Source: Paramecium octaurelia
Lineage: Eukaryota > Ciliophora > Oligohymenophorea > Peniculida > Parameciidae
Direction: 5' to 3'
NCBI GenBank assembly: GCA_905182995.1
Contig: CAJJDP010000110.1
Location: forward strand, 210,110 to 274,109
Length of the DNA: 64,000 nucleotides
Below the pieces are notes generated by a model. The model had not been told where the DNA came from. It searched no databases and worked only from the letters and a program-made list of their open reading frames with translations. The first letter of the stretch is position 1. Each line of letters begins with the position of its first letter. This document shows positions 25,469 to 37,749 of the stretch, in pieces. A program made the translations under genes and the position numbers.

Positions 25469-26559
25469 ATGAATTAAAAGGAGCGTGTTTTTGTAGAGAG
25501 AAACAATGAATACGCTGAAAATGAATACTTTGTGGGTCAGAAGGAATCGAGATTTCACTCCAATGATTAATAAATAAATATTTAAGTAGAATCATAATTA
25601 AGTACTCTAAGTTATATTTTTGATTGGATAACAAATGTAAGAGTTTCAATTTATTAAATAAGGATCAATTATAGGAGCTACGATCCCAAATCCTTCACTA
25701 GATAAAGTTATTAGATCAGAATGTAAAAACTAAATATATCACTACTGCATTATCGTATATTTTGATAAAGAATACCAGCGGTATCAATGAGACCGAGTGT
25801 ATACAGCAATTACTTGTAAGAATTTAGTTTAATATTGATTAGAATAAGTTTAATGTGAAATCAAGAAAATTGTTGAAGTATTTAAGAATGATTAAGGATG
25901 ATAGTTAAAGAGATATGAATAAGTTATTACAACAGGTTTAGTACTATCAAGAGAAAGTGAGGAAGTATTTTTTTGGATAAGGACAATCTTTATTGCTGAA
26001 ATTGAAGAAACCTAAATAAACTTATACTCAATTGATAGAAGAGATTCTTGAGACTAACAAATAAGTGATGATAAGGATCTTCTCTTTGCAATTAGTGAAA
26101 TAGTTTTGTGTGAGTAAACGACCAAGTCGATTGGTGATAAACTTGGGTTACTTTGCCTTTTAAATCCAATCAATATATATTTTGCCTGGAGAATATGCTA
26201 GAATATTTAGAATATCAATCAATTCTTTGCGTCATTTTTCAAAAGGATTAATTAACTTACTATATCAATTTGTATTAAGAATAACAGGCTAAGGAATTGA
26301 AGCTTAATTCAAGTCTTGCGAGAGAAGTCCTTAAATTTCACAAACCATTATGAATGAAGGAGAATTTAAAAAATCACCTGAAGATACAAGCGTGTCAGAA
26401 CCAAGCATAGAAATAGAAGGATTTAAGTTGCTCATCATTAGAAAACTAATTAATGAATTCAGCACATATTAATTTCTATTTGCTGACACTGAAGAAGAAG
26501 ATGAATTATTTAATGAATGTTAAGAGATTTTGAACTTTTCAACAAATGATAACGTGTGA
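25469..26559 (+). CDS. Hypothetical protein
   Basis: A gene of 354 aa with one 26-nt intron (GTAAGAGTTTC...AAATAAG near 25635); spliced length 355 codons. I preferred the ATG at 25469 because it gives a typical acidic N-terminus (MNQKERVFVERNNEYAENEY) and a normal intron. A second ATG at 25506 lies in another frame and would need a 31-nt intron. The protein is helical and basic in the middle (FNVKSRKLLKYLRMIKDD), with a more hydrophobic stretch around IYILPGEYARIFRISINSLR and an acidic C-terminus. No known domain is recognised. Confidence 0.75.
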
Positions 26560-26687
26560 TTTATTATTTTTGTATATAATAATGGCTTCTATATATTGAA
26601 ATACATAATCTAGTATATATATCAATTTCATATGAATACATTATTTTTGTTAAAATATATATATCTTTTGTCAATATATACATATGA

Positions 26688-27038
26688 TCAATCTTAAGAC
26701 TGCCCTTTCTTAATTATTAATCTAAGGCAAAACTCGTAATATCCTTTAGCATCTATGTTCTAAATTTAATTTTAACAATAAATTTATTGATATTTATTAT
26801 AGTTGAGTTGATCTATAAAAAGTAGATGAGAGTCACGAATATTTAAGAATTGGTTTGCAATGCTACTTGATTATTCTATGGTTTTTAAGAAAGTTCTAGG
26901 TTCATTATTCAATTGGAGAATGAATACTATAAATGCGATTAAGAAATGATACTTTCCTTTCTTGATTCTTAATCCAAAATATTACAAACCAATAAAAGCA
27001 ACTGTTTAAAAAAGAAGAAGTTAGATTTTGCGAGACAT
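26688..27038 (-). CDS. Small membrane-associated hypothetical protein
   Basis: Single-exon gene of 116 aa (117 codons) from ATG 27038 to TGA 26688-26690. The N-terminal ~45 residues contain two hydrophobic segments (IQLLLFQTVAFIGLQYFGL and YHFLIAFIVFILQL) separated by KKGK. The rest is polar and ends ...LRLIIKKGQSQD. It could be a small mitochondrial or ER membrane subunit, but no family is recognised. It lies 49 bp downstream of the twin-CX9C gene on the same strand. Confidence 0.65.
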
Positions 27039-27087
27039 AGAAATTATGTCTAAACTTATTATCTTGGATACTATTTTATTCAATTAA

Positions 27088-27457
27088 TCAACATTTCAAA
27101 TAATCTTCCAGACTTTCCTATGCATACTAACCTGTTTTAGCGATGTCAAATACTTTCTAAAAGGAGTAGTTACATTTGCCATTTCTTTATCTACATAATT
27201 AAATGAATGCAATATATTACACTTTTAAAAAGCAATCGACTAGTGTCATAGCATTGTCTTTACAAAATTCTGGTTCTACATATTTTCCAAGTGGAGTAGA
27301 TCTGCATAAATTAAAACTCTTTCTCTATTCCTTGCAAACATGATTTCCTTTAATCGCATAAATCATTAACTATAGACTATTTTTGATAGAAATGGACATT
27401 CAACCTTTCATCATTTGTATAAGTATACAAATCTTTAGGAATAGCTTGAGAGGCCAT
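27088..27457 (-). CDS. Twin-CX9C (CHCH-type) protein, NDUFA8-like
   Basis: A gene of 113 aa with one 28-nt intron (GTTGAATGTCC...AAAAATAG); spliced length 114 codons. After a short polar start (MASQAIPKDLYTYTNDES) come two CX9C motifs: CKEQRKSFNLC and CKDNAMTLVDC. Further C residues lie in QLCRQRNGKC. Paired CX9C motifs mark proteins oxidised by Mia40 in the mitochondrial intermembrane space. The layout with a second cysteine region resembles complex I subunit NDUFA8, though other CHCH proteins are possible. Without the intron the frame breaks before the first motif. Confidence 0.75.
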
Positions 27458-28324
27458 CTTTCAAATTTATTTAATTAATCTAAAATATATAAAAAGATAA
27501 AAAAGCCGAAATTTTTATAGCAGACCATATCAAAATTAGAAATATGCTTGAATGTTCTTTATTGTTAATTCAAAAAAGAGCTAAATGCTATTTGAATATT
27601 AATTCTCGATTTGAATCAGAAAAGTGTACCAAACTAATTATAACCCTATTCAAAATTTATTGATCATGACAATTGTTACACTAATTTATTTTTATATAAA
27701 GGATATACAATATTCGCATAATCACTATTCTATTCATCATAAGTAATAGAATCTTAAATTTACTATTGACTATTGTATTACATAACTTGAATAGGTTTAT
27801 TCTCTAACAATCAATACGTTACCTACTTTGAGACAAATCAAATTTTATATCCTTCTACTATATTGTCCAGATTTAATTATAATGTCAATATAGAAATTTG
27901 ATTAATTACAAGATAAAAGGAAGAATAATCAATGTAACGAAATAAGAAAAAAGTGTTGTATCAGGTATTCGAAAATTAAATATCTTTGTAAAATATGGAT
28001 GATTGTTGTTAATTTGAAATTTCTCCAGCTAGAATTAGAATTTTATCGCTTCTTTGATTCTTTCAAGTAATTTTGGATTTTGAGCCAGAATGAAAACAAG
28101 ACTTAAAACAAATTTTGTGGATAAAAATTTAATTAATGAATTCTCTATGAATTATGTAAATATATATATGCGTAATAAAAAATATAGATTTTTATATGGA
28201 AAGTAATCAAATTGTGGTTCAATAAATTTCGAATCAATATACAATTATTTTTGTTATTTGTTTTAGAATATATATAATCACAATATACATTGAATAATAA
28301 GTTCATTAATTAAAATAACAAAAT
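27458..28324. promoter_or_regulatory. Divergent AT-rich spacer
   Basis: About 870 bp between the divergent twin-CX9C gene and the first tetraspanin-like gene. A short plus-strand ORF (about 39 codons from ATG near 27544) is present but unconvincing. Confidence 0.35.
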
Positions 28325-29264
28325 ATGTGCTTACCTTACGGATGTTTGAAATGCTTCGTATAATTGGAGGGCTGGTTAACTTTCGTGATTGGAATTTTAG
28401 CAATTGTGGGTGCTATAATAGTGACAGTAATATCAAAGAGCATTGATGATGTGATTAAGGATCTTGGGATAGTATGATTAATTAACATAAATTAGTCGGA
28501 TATAAGTACTAGCTCTATAATTGTGCCTTTTTGGGTATTTGCAGGAGTTGTGATTTTTTTTGCAATAAGTGGTTTATGTGGAGCAAAACGCAGGAGTAAA
28601 TGCTTATTGGCAATCTTTAACTTGGGAAACATATGTTTGTTTTTAGCTTTCCTTAGTCTTTCCATAGTATCCTATGTGTTTGGATTAATTTTGACTGATT
28701 AAGATTGTGACAAAAGCAAAGGTGTATTACAAATTGAGGATTTATATAAATATTCAGAATAAACTCTGTGTAAATCATCATGCGAATGCTATTATTCAGA
28801 ATAAATTAATAAAGAAGTGGAATCAGCAGTAAAAACCTACTCTCCCACTGATAAAACAAAGGTATATATGATAAAATAATCTCACTATAGCCAACAAGAG
28901 TATAAGATTGTCCAGGATTTGATTCTAAATATAAAACAGAAGCAGCAGGTCTAGCATATTTTGAAGAAAAATGGCAATGTTCTGGGTGGTGTACAGCATA
29001 CCCTATTCAATAATTCAATAATGTCAATACAAAAGTCAAAAACTACAAGTATGATTTTTAATTCTAGTATTTTACAGCTATTCTTGTTATTAAGGATTGA
29101 CTGACTACTTTAAAAATATGTTCACCACAACAGGCTCTATACTAATATCATTAGCAGCACTTTTTGGAATAATGGTCATCTTTACTTGTTGTCTATGCTG
29201 TCATCCACATAATAGCAACAAAGGATCGGATTATTATACAAGATTAGCATACACAGCAGACTGA
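28325..29264 (+). CDS. Tetraspanin-like four-TM protein, copy 1
   Basis: A gene of 285 aa with three introns (24, 29 and 29 nt); spliced length 286 codons. It has four hydrophobic segments at about residues 15-38, 60-80, 90-115 and 245-268. A large cysteine-containing loop lies between TM3 and TM4. The loop carries SCECYYSEQ and WQCSGWCTAYPIQQFNNVN; the C-terminus after TM4 is short (CCLCCHPHNSNKG...). The topology, short N-terminus (MCLPYGCLKCF) and cysteine pattern fit tetraspanins, although the classic CCG motif is replaced by CSGWC. Two relatives lie at 29746-30707 and 34570-35542. Confidence 0.8.
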
Positions 29265-29745
29265 TGAATTTATTCATTTTATGGATATTATTATATAAAC
29301 TCATAAAAATCCAATTGTTTTTATTTTTTAATTACTTAGAATATTCTAAATTCACATTAAAAGATAAATAAATATAAATAATTTATTAACTTTACTTATT
29401 CTTAGTAAGTCATTAATACTAAACTCTATGAAAATTGATACGTAATCTAAAAAATTTAACTAAAATTATTATGAATTACTATCTAATCAATAATTTTATA
29501 GTCTTCTTGCTGAGAAAATACAATTATAATAAATATTAATATGCAAAATATAACAGATCTTGTTAACATCTTTTTGGGATGATTTTATTAAAAAGTTGAA
29601 TTTTCTAAGATTTTAATAAAGTTCAGCATTGAAATTGACAAAATATTTTTATTTTTAATGATCAAATTGTATTGTAATTAAAAATTTTAATAATTAATAA
29701 GCATATTAATTTCAATATTTTAAGATATTTTTACGTAATTAACTA
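29265..29745. other. Intergenic spacer between tandem tetraspanin-like genes
   Basis: About 480 bp of AT-rich sequence. No gene was recognised. Confidence 0.35.
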
Positions 29746-30707
29746 ATGTGCTTACCAATTGGAATTTTGAAATGTGTCGTTTCCTTAGAGGCTTGGATTG
29801 TTATGATTTGTGGAATAGCAGCCTTTATTTTCACAATGCTCATGCAAATACACTATAGCTTAATGCTTCAAGCGAACGAAGGAGAATCTGTACACAGATA
29901 ATTTTATTTTATTATAGTGGATGCTTTTTGGATAAGGAATGCTAACTGCTTTTTGGTTGTTTTCATCGTATATAATAATAAATGGAGTATGTGGAATTGT
30001 TGGTGGTTAACAAAAAAAACCATGTTTATTGTTGGTGTTTAATGTTGGGAATGTCATAATTATAATTGCATTCGTTATACTAATGGCTATTGGCTTTGTT
30101 TTGGCAGATGAAGCCAATAAACTTATAGATAAAGATTACTAATAAAATGAGAATACTTGTCTCGAACATAGATTTTAATTAAATACCTTAGATTGGGAAA
30201 GCAAAGACCTCCTATGCTCTATAGAATGCCCGTGTTATTACACTAAAGAGAATGGAGAATTGCCCAAAAATAAAACTAAATGGGGAGATGATAAAGATTC
30301 CTCAAAAGTATTGAATAGAAATATAAATATAGCCTACCAAGGTACAGGATTGTGAACTGTATTAAAAAACCCAAAATACCACAGTCAAATATTTTTCAAA
30401 TTACCTAGGAGAAATCTAAAAAGAAACTGGGTGCACAGGATGGTGTGTGCCATATTAAATGCAAATATTCTATGATATCAATGTAAAAGTTGAAAATGAC
30501 TAGTAAAGAATATATATATAAATTAGAATGTATTGTCAATATATTGTAATTTCAAAATTAACACAAATGGGAAGAGTGATGGGAGGCATAGCAGCTGGAG
30601 TAACTGCAGTAATGGTGGTTTTAATTACTCTTACATGTTGTCTATGTTTCCATCCAACGAGTAAAGGTTAGGATTTCTACAGCAAAATGGCGCATTATGA
30701 ATAATGA
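29746..30707 (+). CDS. Tetraspanin-like four-TM protein, copy 2
   Basis: A gene of 294 aa with three introns (28, 25 and 24 nt); spliced length 295 codons. It begins MCLPIGILKCVVSLEAW, clearly related to the upstream copy, and has the same four-TM layout. The large loop has ECPCYYTKENGE and ETGCTGWCVPYQMQIFYDIN, matching the CSGWC..P.Q.F..VN motif of the other copies. It ends with CCLCFHPTSKGQDFY, again like copy 1. The intron positions after TM1 and in the loop are broadly shared. The gene therefore probably arose by local duplication followed by strong divergence. Confidence 0.8.
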
Positions 30708-31089
30708 TGAAATCTTCTATTTGTAATGATTTGAGCGATATAACATTTTTCACCTCAAATTTGATATTTTATTGTCCAAAATACTGAATACAACATGTGA
30801 TTTAATAAAATTAATTTCCTTTTTGATTTTATATCACTTTTCATATTATTATAGTCTAAATTAATCTTGTAAATGTAGTTAATTTTTTAACCTAAAATTT
30901 ACTTTAATTATCGGAAAATAGCAATTAATAGAGAAAAGTGAAGCAATTCTTGAGTTTTGTGTTTTACTGAATTTATTTATATCGTTTGTTTTTAGGAAGT
31001 TATTAAATGCAATAGAAATAATTATAAGTTATAAATTTATTTTTCTATAAGAAATATATATTCTTGTTTCAGACTGCTATCATGAAATT
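30708..31089. other. AT-rich intergenic region
   Basis: About 380 bp with nothing coding recognised. Confidence 0.3.
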
Positions 31090-31461
31090 ATGGATACAAC
31101 AGTTTATCAAATTCAAAAATAAAATGCTAGAAATGCATAACTTTTAGTTTCACTTATAATTAATTCTAAAAATAGTAAAGAATATATGCATATACCTGTA
31201 AATTATGATTACTAATATCTATTCCTTATGAATAAAGAAACTACATAACAATATGCAAAATAATAAAAAGCCATATAAATTTATAGAATCAACAAAGGAA
31301 TAAATTATTAGATCAAAATACCTAATAAAAGAGATTTTTAGATTTCCTTGATACATTAACCCCTTATAACTCAAAATAAATAGTATTTAATACCATATTT
31401 TCTAACTTACATATAACTATAAAATCAAGTGAAATTTATAAAATAAGATGAAGAAATTTGA
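31090..31461 (+). CDS. Small hypothetical protein
   Basis: A single open frame of 123 aa from ATG 31090 to TGA 31459-31461, readable only with TAA/TAG as Gln. It starts MDTTVYQIQKQNARNAQLLV and continues with many I, Q, K and Y. No TM segment or known motif is seen. Codon use is only mildly coding-like in this AT-rich setting, so the gene is plausible rather than certain. Confidence 0.5.
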
Positions 31462-31845
31462 ATTTTTGCGATATAATTGAATAAACAGGGCAATTATAAT
31501 TTAAATTTAAAGGTATGAGAATTTCTTTTAACTCAATACGCATTTTAGTTGATAGTAAATTTAAATGGAAATTACCTTATTATTAAATTTGTAGAAAACT
31601 AGGAAACTGAACTTTTTGAATGATACATCAACGTTGTTATCTTAATTTATGAAATATCAAGAATTATTTATTTTGTTTATGGAAACGAAATTCCTAAGCT
31701 TTTTTATTGTAATTTTGACGAATAAGAAAAGTAAATTCAACATTCTTGATAAAAGAATTTATAATATAAAAAACGCTGAATAAACTCAATTATTTTGGTA
31801 TCTTTATAAATATATATATTCATAAATGTAATTATTATCATAGAA
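31462..31845. other. Convergent AT-rich spacer
   Basis: About 380 bp between convergent genes. No coding signal was recognised. Confidence 0.3.
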
Positions 31846-32837
31846 TCAAAATAATTCTGGTTTAAAACCGTCATTTTCATTGATGCTTTGATTAATACTA
31901 TCCACAACCATTGAAGCTTCCCCTTAATCTATAAAATCAGCAACAACAAAGTTAGGCATCTTTCTGCAATGGTGATAATATTGTAAGAACCGTTTTTTCA
32001 CGTGCTGATAGAAATTATATTTAGTCCTATACTGGTAATCAGGTCTTAAGTAAATGGTGAAATGAATACTTAAAAGAATTTTCAGGATTTAAATGAATTT
32101 CTAAAAAAGGTGACCATATCGATCCATCATTCTTATTTGTTACTCCTCGCTATACCTTTCCAGTTTTAACATCCTCTAATGGATCGGTTTCCCAATCTAC
32201 TTGAGCACTTACTCTATATGAATAATATGTATATTGTAATAAGTCATCCATCACCTATTCCCTTGGTTCAATTGTAATCAATATATTCTTATTATTTTCC
32301 CTACACCAACCTAAAGTAGGAGGATCATTTTCTTAAAATGTTATGGCTCTTTCATCTCCTTTAAGTTCTAATAACAAACTATGCAACATTTTGGTAATTA
32401 AGCTTCTATCCCATCCCTATGTCCCATTAGTTTGAGTATTGCAGAATAATTTACTCTCAAGTTTCACAATCATGATTTCATTTGGATATTTGAAGGCTAA
32501 ATCAAATAATTCTTTTAGTCGATCTATGGCTTTTTCTGGACTTTTCAAGGCTCTCTAAACAACACTAAGCTTACAATTAGTACCCCCGTCCCCCTCATGT
32601 GCAACAACAATCTAATTAATTAAATAATAAAACTTAAGGTATGCCGTCTTAGATGTGCCAATGCAATGGAATTTTAAAATGCCTTGCACCATAAGTTTCA
32701 TACTATTCGGTTATTGTTACGTTTTGTTAGGCATATACCCATCCGTAACACTTGGACATAGGGGCATTGTGAGCACCAAGATAGACAATCTAATTTAATT
32801 TTAAACTAGGCTTGAGATGTCCATTTCCACCTGGCAT
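31846..32837 (-). CDS. PLC X-domain-like phosphodiesterase
   Basis: A gene of 314 aa with two introns (22 and 25 nt); spliced length 315 codons. The fold signature of the PI-PLC X-domain/GDPD type is visible. IVYLGAHNAPMSKCYG has a histidine where the first catalytic His of PLC-X lies, followed by YETYGARHFKIPLHWHI and IVVAHEGDG (second His), then YPNEIMIVKLES and NILITIEP strands. The chain is short and soluble, with no PH, EF-hand, Y or C2 domain and no clear signal peptide. It therefore resembles bacterial-type or PLCXD proteins rather than classical PLC. Substrate is unknown. Confidence 0.65.
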
Positions 32838-32882
32838 ATTTGCTTACATTAATATAATAATAAATAATTTTATTTATATTTA

Positions 32883-33499
32883 TCACTTTTTTTTTTTCTT
32901 GGAAATTGGAGCAGGAGATCTACCTGTATTTTAACTTTATGGTCTTAGATTGGTCGTGCTGGAGGAGGTTTGTTTTTTCTTTTTTTTTTTGGAAGGTGGA
33001 GCAGTGGATTTAGGTGTTTATGCAATAATTTGGAGTTGTTCATCAAAATGCTTCTTCAGTTTTTCAATGGCCTCATTAGATTAGATAGTGAGCTTTTCTT
33101 GGAATTGCTTTTGTTCTTGCAATAATCTATCTTCCACAGATTCTTAGAGTTCTTGTTCCAATTAATCAATTGCTGATTATGTTAGTTATTTTTATTCTTG
33201 TAATTCAGATTCAAGTTGCTTTTCTCTTTCCTTCATTTCTTCAATATCTAAGAGCAATTCACTGATAATTTTTTTCTAATTTAATAATTGTAATTAATTA
33301 CACTTTCTTGATTTTCGATTTTTAATGCTTAGATCACCTCCTATGATTCCAAGAGATTATTTTTATATTTTATAGCCTTGATTCGATATTTCGATTAGGT
33401 ATTGACCTCCTCTTCATCTGATGTTTGCTAATAATCTAGCAATGCTTTTGCATGTTTTTCTAGATATATTCCGTTATCCTTGAATGGTTTTTTTCTCAT
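32883..33499 (-). CDS. Coiled-coil protein with lysine-rich tail
   Basis: A gene of 196 aa with one 26-nt intron (GTAATTAATTAC...AAATTAG); spliced length 197 codons. Residues about 20-140 are coiled coil (for example EEMKEREKQLESELQEQK). The last 45 residues contain two similar blocks of P/S followed by poly-lysine (PPSKKKKKKQTSS and PAPISKKKKK). The lysine tail could bind nucleic acid, membranes or tubulin. No family is recognised. Its stop lies 46 bp before the start of the PLC-X-like gene on the same strand. Confidence 0.8.
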
Positions 33500-33692
33500 T
33501 AATAATTTTATTTAAAAAGTGAAATATATGAAATACACTTGATTTAATACTGACTCTTATTTTATAAATCATGATGAGATATAGTTCTTTAACTCTTATA
33601 TTATAATATATAGTTATTTTATGACATGAATGCATCAGGTGTTAGTTTATCCTTTCTCTTTTTATAACACAATATGCAACGGAAAAATGAAC

Positions 33693-34022
33693 TCAAATCG
33701 CTAACTCCATTTAACACATAAATCCAGATCGGAATAGAATCCTGAACTCCAATGCAGTCTTTTAAATTGCCCCAGGCTTAGCAATCTTTTTATCTGGTTT
33801 TCTTTATTTTTATTCCTTTTGAAATTGACTGTAATTAAATAAATTTCTAATAAATAATTGGGTATGGATTATATTAATCAAAGAATTGATGTTTATAGGA
33901 AGATCCTGAATGAAATAAGCGGAATATTCGAGAGGATTATGAATAAGTGAAGTACTTAAAATTTGTTGAACATTTTTGATATAGATAAAAGAAGAGAATT
34001 GTGCATTTGATACTTGGATCAA
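33693..34022 (-). pseudogene. Open reading frame without ATG; possible decayed or incompletely modelled gene
   Basis: A 110-codon frame that is open only with TAA/TAG as Gln and ends at TGA 33693-33695. The protein (for example NPLEYSAYFIQDLPININSL and a basic end QKEQKQRKPDKKIAKPG) looks coding. However, the frame has no ATG upstream for ~80 nt, and no GT-AG intron that would bring one in was found. It may be a gene remnant, an exon of a longer unrecognised gene, or a chance open frame. Confidence 0.3.
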
Positions 34023-34569
34023 TTGAAACTATTTTTGAATCAAAGAAATATATAATATAATTCTTAATATTCTCAATTTTAATAGTGAAATTAATTTTAA
34101 TTATTCATTAAGCCCTAAATGATTTTAACCTATAATTATTAACCTGCTGAAGGTATTAATTATTAGCTTTTGTTAAGATAAAATTTATGACATATTAACT
34201 TACTAAATATAGAATCACAACTAAGTTTTAAACTAAATTTATTTGTTAACTTTATGATTATCTAAAATAGCTAAGATACTTGTTTTAATAGAATCAAATC
34301 AATTATTAAATAATGATATCAATAATAGACTTTTATTTTATTTGAATTTCTATGGAAAATTAAATCTATCTTGAGAGATATATTGTCAATATTAAAACTT
34401 ATATTAATCTAAAATATTTAATAATAATTTTTTAGTTTGTGAAATAATAATTAAATTGAATAACGTAATTGTTAAAATGCTTAGAGTTGATGCAGATAAA
34501 TTACAATTTATAATAAAGACTTATTAATCTAAACAATTACTATAACTGCGATGTCATTATAAATAATTT
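34023..34569. other. AT-rich region between minus-strand elements
   Basis: About 550 bp, very AT-rich. No coding exon was recognised. Confidence 0.3.
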
Positions 34570-35542
34570 TCATGAATTTATTAATCTGATCTTTGTCTGT
34601 TCCTCCTTTTGAGGATCACCTTTAGGGTAAAAGCAATAAATGCATGTGAAACCAAACGTTAAAACAAAGAGAAATGCTAGCACGAAAGATGTGTATTAAA
34701 GAATCTATCTAAATGAATTCCAATAATTCTCGATGGTTTATTTGCATGCATAACTAATTAATATAATGTTTATTGTTTACGATGAAGTTGTCTTCGAATT
34801 CACATCGTTAAAAAATTGAATAGGATATTTTGTACACCAACCAGAACACTCATAAGCATTTTCACTTGATTTCAATTAGGCCATAATTGTAGAGTTAGAG
34901 CTAAAAGATGAAGGGCATTATTAAAAATTTATTGCCTAAGTTGTAAAGGTTTAAATTTACCATTGTAGTATCTGTTGGTGAATAATTTATAACATACTTT
35001 GATTAATCTCTAGAAACTGTACCTGAAAAATAGCATTCACAATCATCATTACAAAGACTTTGACTTGCAACTTTATATAAAGCCTCTCTTTCCAAGTCAT
35101 AGGTAAGTGAACAACCTGAAAGTTTAATGAAATCAGAAACTTTTGAAAAAAAAGAAACTACCGCGTAAGTCAAGGCAAATGCCCAAAATAAGCAACAATT
35201 AAATGTATTAAAACAAGTCAATAGACACTTGTTGCTGTTTAGAATTCCACCTATTCCAAGAAGTGTGGAAACACCCCCAATGATGCCCATTACCATATGG
35301 GCATTAAAAAAGAAAATTGTGGAGGATGCGGCCTAAATATAGTTTAAAATGATTCATACACTCGAAGAATACTCTCCTTTATCACTATCATCTATTTTAT
35401 TTTTGCTAACGTAGGCTAGAATTTCAATTGTAAGACACATCGCAAGGATCAAACCTGCCCCACTAAGAACAATAATCTTAAGAGTTTTGAATGGTATGCA
35501 TCTTGCGCATACCAAGCCATCCGAACCAATCTAAACTTCCAT
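34570..35542 (-). CDS. Tetraspanin-like four-TM protein, copy 3 (inverted)
   Basis: A gene of 297 aa with three introns (27, 25 and 27 nt); spliced length 298 codons. It starts MEVQIGSDGLVCARCIPFK and has the four-TM layout of the two plus-strand copies. TM2 is glycine-rich (MGIIGGVSTLLGIGGI). The large loop contains NDDCECYFSGT and YECSGWCTKYPIQFFNDVN, nearly matching copy 1. The C-terminus after TM4 is polar (YPKGDPQKEEQTK). It lies about 4 kb from copy 2 on the opposite strand, so the cluster includes an inversion or an independent insertion. Confidence 0.8.
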
Positions 35543-36239
35543 CTTTTTATTTAAAATTAATGAAAAAATGATAGAAATCAAAAATTTATATTAAGAAATC
35601 AATAGGTATTTATCGGGGGTTAGGAGATATTAATAATTAGATCTACAATCAACATTTATTCATTTTGACTTGTGAAAATGTTTCCAAATAGCTTGTGATT
35701 CAAGATATAAGTATAAAACAAGATTCTATCATAGTTCTAATCTTTTCCCATTTCAAATTGTGTTGCAAATGGTATACTTTATATAAAATAGTTGAAAATT
35801 AAATAAGATTATCCAAAATAAAAAGTCCAAAATGAAAAACAAATTCACATTAATAATAATAGAAATTGATTAATATTAGTAATAAATTTCTATTAAAATT
35901 AAATATAATTTTATGAAACAATATAAGTAATTTTTTAAGACTGTTAATTTAAACCACAAAATAATTAACAAATTTAATACATTCTTGAGAGGAGAAAAAA
36001 AAGTCTAAAAAGTAACATAATTGAAGATTGTATCTATTAACCAATTGTGAATCTACAATTTATGATTTTCAACTTTAGAGTTCGATTAAACTTTGTGTGA
36101 ATTTATTACTTTATTTAGTATTTAAATACATAATTTCTAAATACATCTTAAAACCCTTAAAAATCGAGAAAGGTTTGAAACAATAATTACTCGATATGTC
36201 TTAATATTTTTGATCCGAATAATGTATTTAATTTTAATT
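35543..36239. other. AT-rich intergenic region
   Basis: About 700 bp with nothing coding recognised. Confidence 0.3.
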
Positions 36240-37580
36240 CTCATTTTTTAATTTGTAGATGAAAGATGCTTATTTCTCATCTCGCTTGATAAGAATCTGA
36301 ATGTAAATCAATATTACAACAATTGTCATGGTTAATGTGATTAATTATTATGCTTTCAACTTTAGTTACATTTACAAAAATTGACTTTTTTATGATTTGC
36401 AAGGCTATCGATTAGATTAAGTTCAACAAGCTTTAGATTCATTGTATGAGGACTTTTTGAAGGAAGAGACACACAATTTATAAGAAGTTTTAGAAAATCT
36501 TGTTGAATGAGTAAGTAAATCTTATGTTAATTATAAAATAATGTCTCTCTAAAGATTACAATGGTGTTATATTTAAATAATTTGTAAAATCCAATCATTT
36601 GAGAGGTTTATTTTAGGCTATTTTTAATGATGAAGTTTCCATATTGAATTAGGTTTATGTGTTCAAGATCTTAAACAGAAGTTTAGGATTAGATAGAATT
36701 TTTAATAATGAATTAAGAAAAAGATTCTAAGGGAGGGATATCATTATATTTAAGTATTTTAACTTTTATTGATTAATGGATTACTGATATTATATATACC
36801 ACCTTTTCAAAGAACTCTTTGGATGTCAAATTTAATAGCCATGTTAAGCACTAACTACCATAATTTTAAAATTATGGAGTTCAATAAAATAAATAATAAA
36901 TTCAATAAAAAAAGATAAAAGCCATTGAAAATGAATTAATAAAATTGCAGAAACCCAATTATTGGTTCAACCTTGCAAGGTACATAGTAATAAATGTTTT
37001 TTATAAAATACACTGATTCTGAGAAGGCTTTCATTTTATTAAAAGTTTTTAATAGTGGAATGTTAAGAGTATTAAACAATATGAAATACTTTTAATATGA
37101 AAAACATGCTAATATTTAATCTAAAGTATTTTGTGAACAGAAGTTGTTTCAAATTACCTTGCTATTCATAAAAAAACCCAAATTGTCTTGCCATTAAAAT
37201 AGATAGCGAAATATTTAAGGAAGGATTAATCAAATTAATTTTACATTGCTTCATAAGTGATAGCATAAACTGAAACTTCTTTGTAGATGCTTGCCTTAGT
37301 TTAAGCAATTGTGATCACTTACTTAAATATTGAAATTTTATGCAATGATTTGAACAATATAGATTTTACAAAAATTTCAGAATTGAAATTAAGAGTTAGA
37401 TAATTATTGATAACATTGTAGTACAGTTGGATGAAGAATAATAATGTCGCAAGGACAGTTTAATTCCATATAGAATACAATCAGAATCGATTAGTGCAAA
37501 GAATGATGTTAAGAGTGACGTTATTAATAATATCATATTAAAAATATTAATTAATAAATTTGTTTTTAAGATTAGAATAA
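36240..37580 (+). pseudogene. Broken coding-like region
   Basis: Several plus-strand stretches look coding but sit in different frames with TGA stops between them, and I could not join them with introns of normal size. Examples: LISLDKNLNVNQYYNN near 36290, QVQQALDSLYEDFLKEETHN near 36420-36480, LNRSLGLDRIFNNELRKRFQ near 36675-36730, and AIENELIKLQKPNYWFNLAR near 36925-36985. Either this is a decayed gene or the exon structure is beyond hand analysis. No family is recognised. Confidence 0.35.
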
Positions 37581-37749
37581 TTAATTAGAACAATTAATAA
37601 AATTAAAGACGAATGGGGTTATTCGTATTATAAAAGAAACTTGCATATAATTCACATGCAAGCAAATAAGAATGAGAAGATGTATCCTAATTATTATGAT
37701 GTTATTTGTTTATGATGTGGAAAAATGTGATACTCAATTTGAATGCGCT

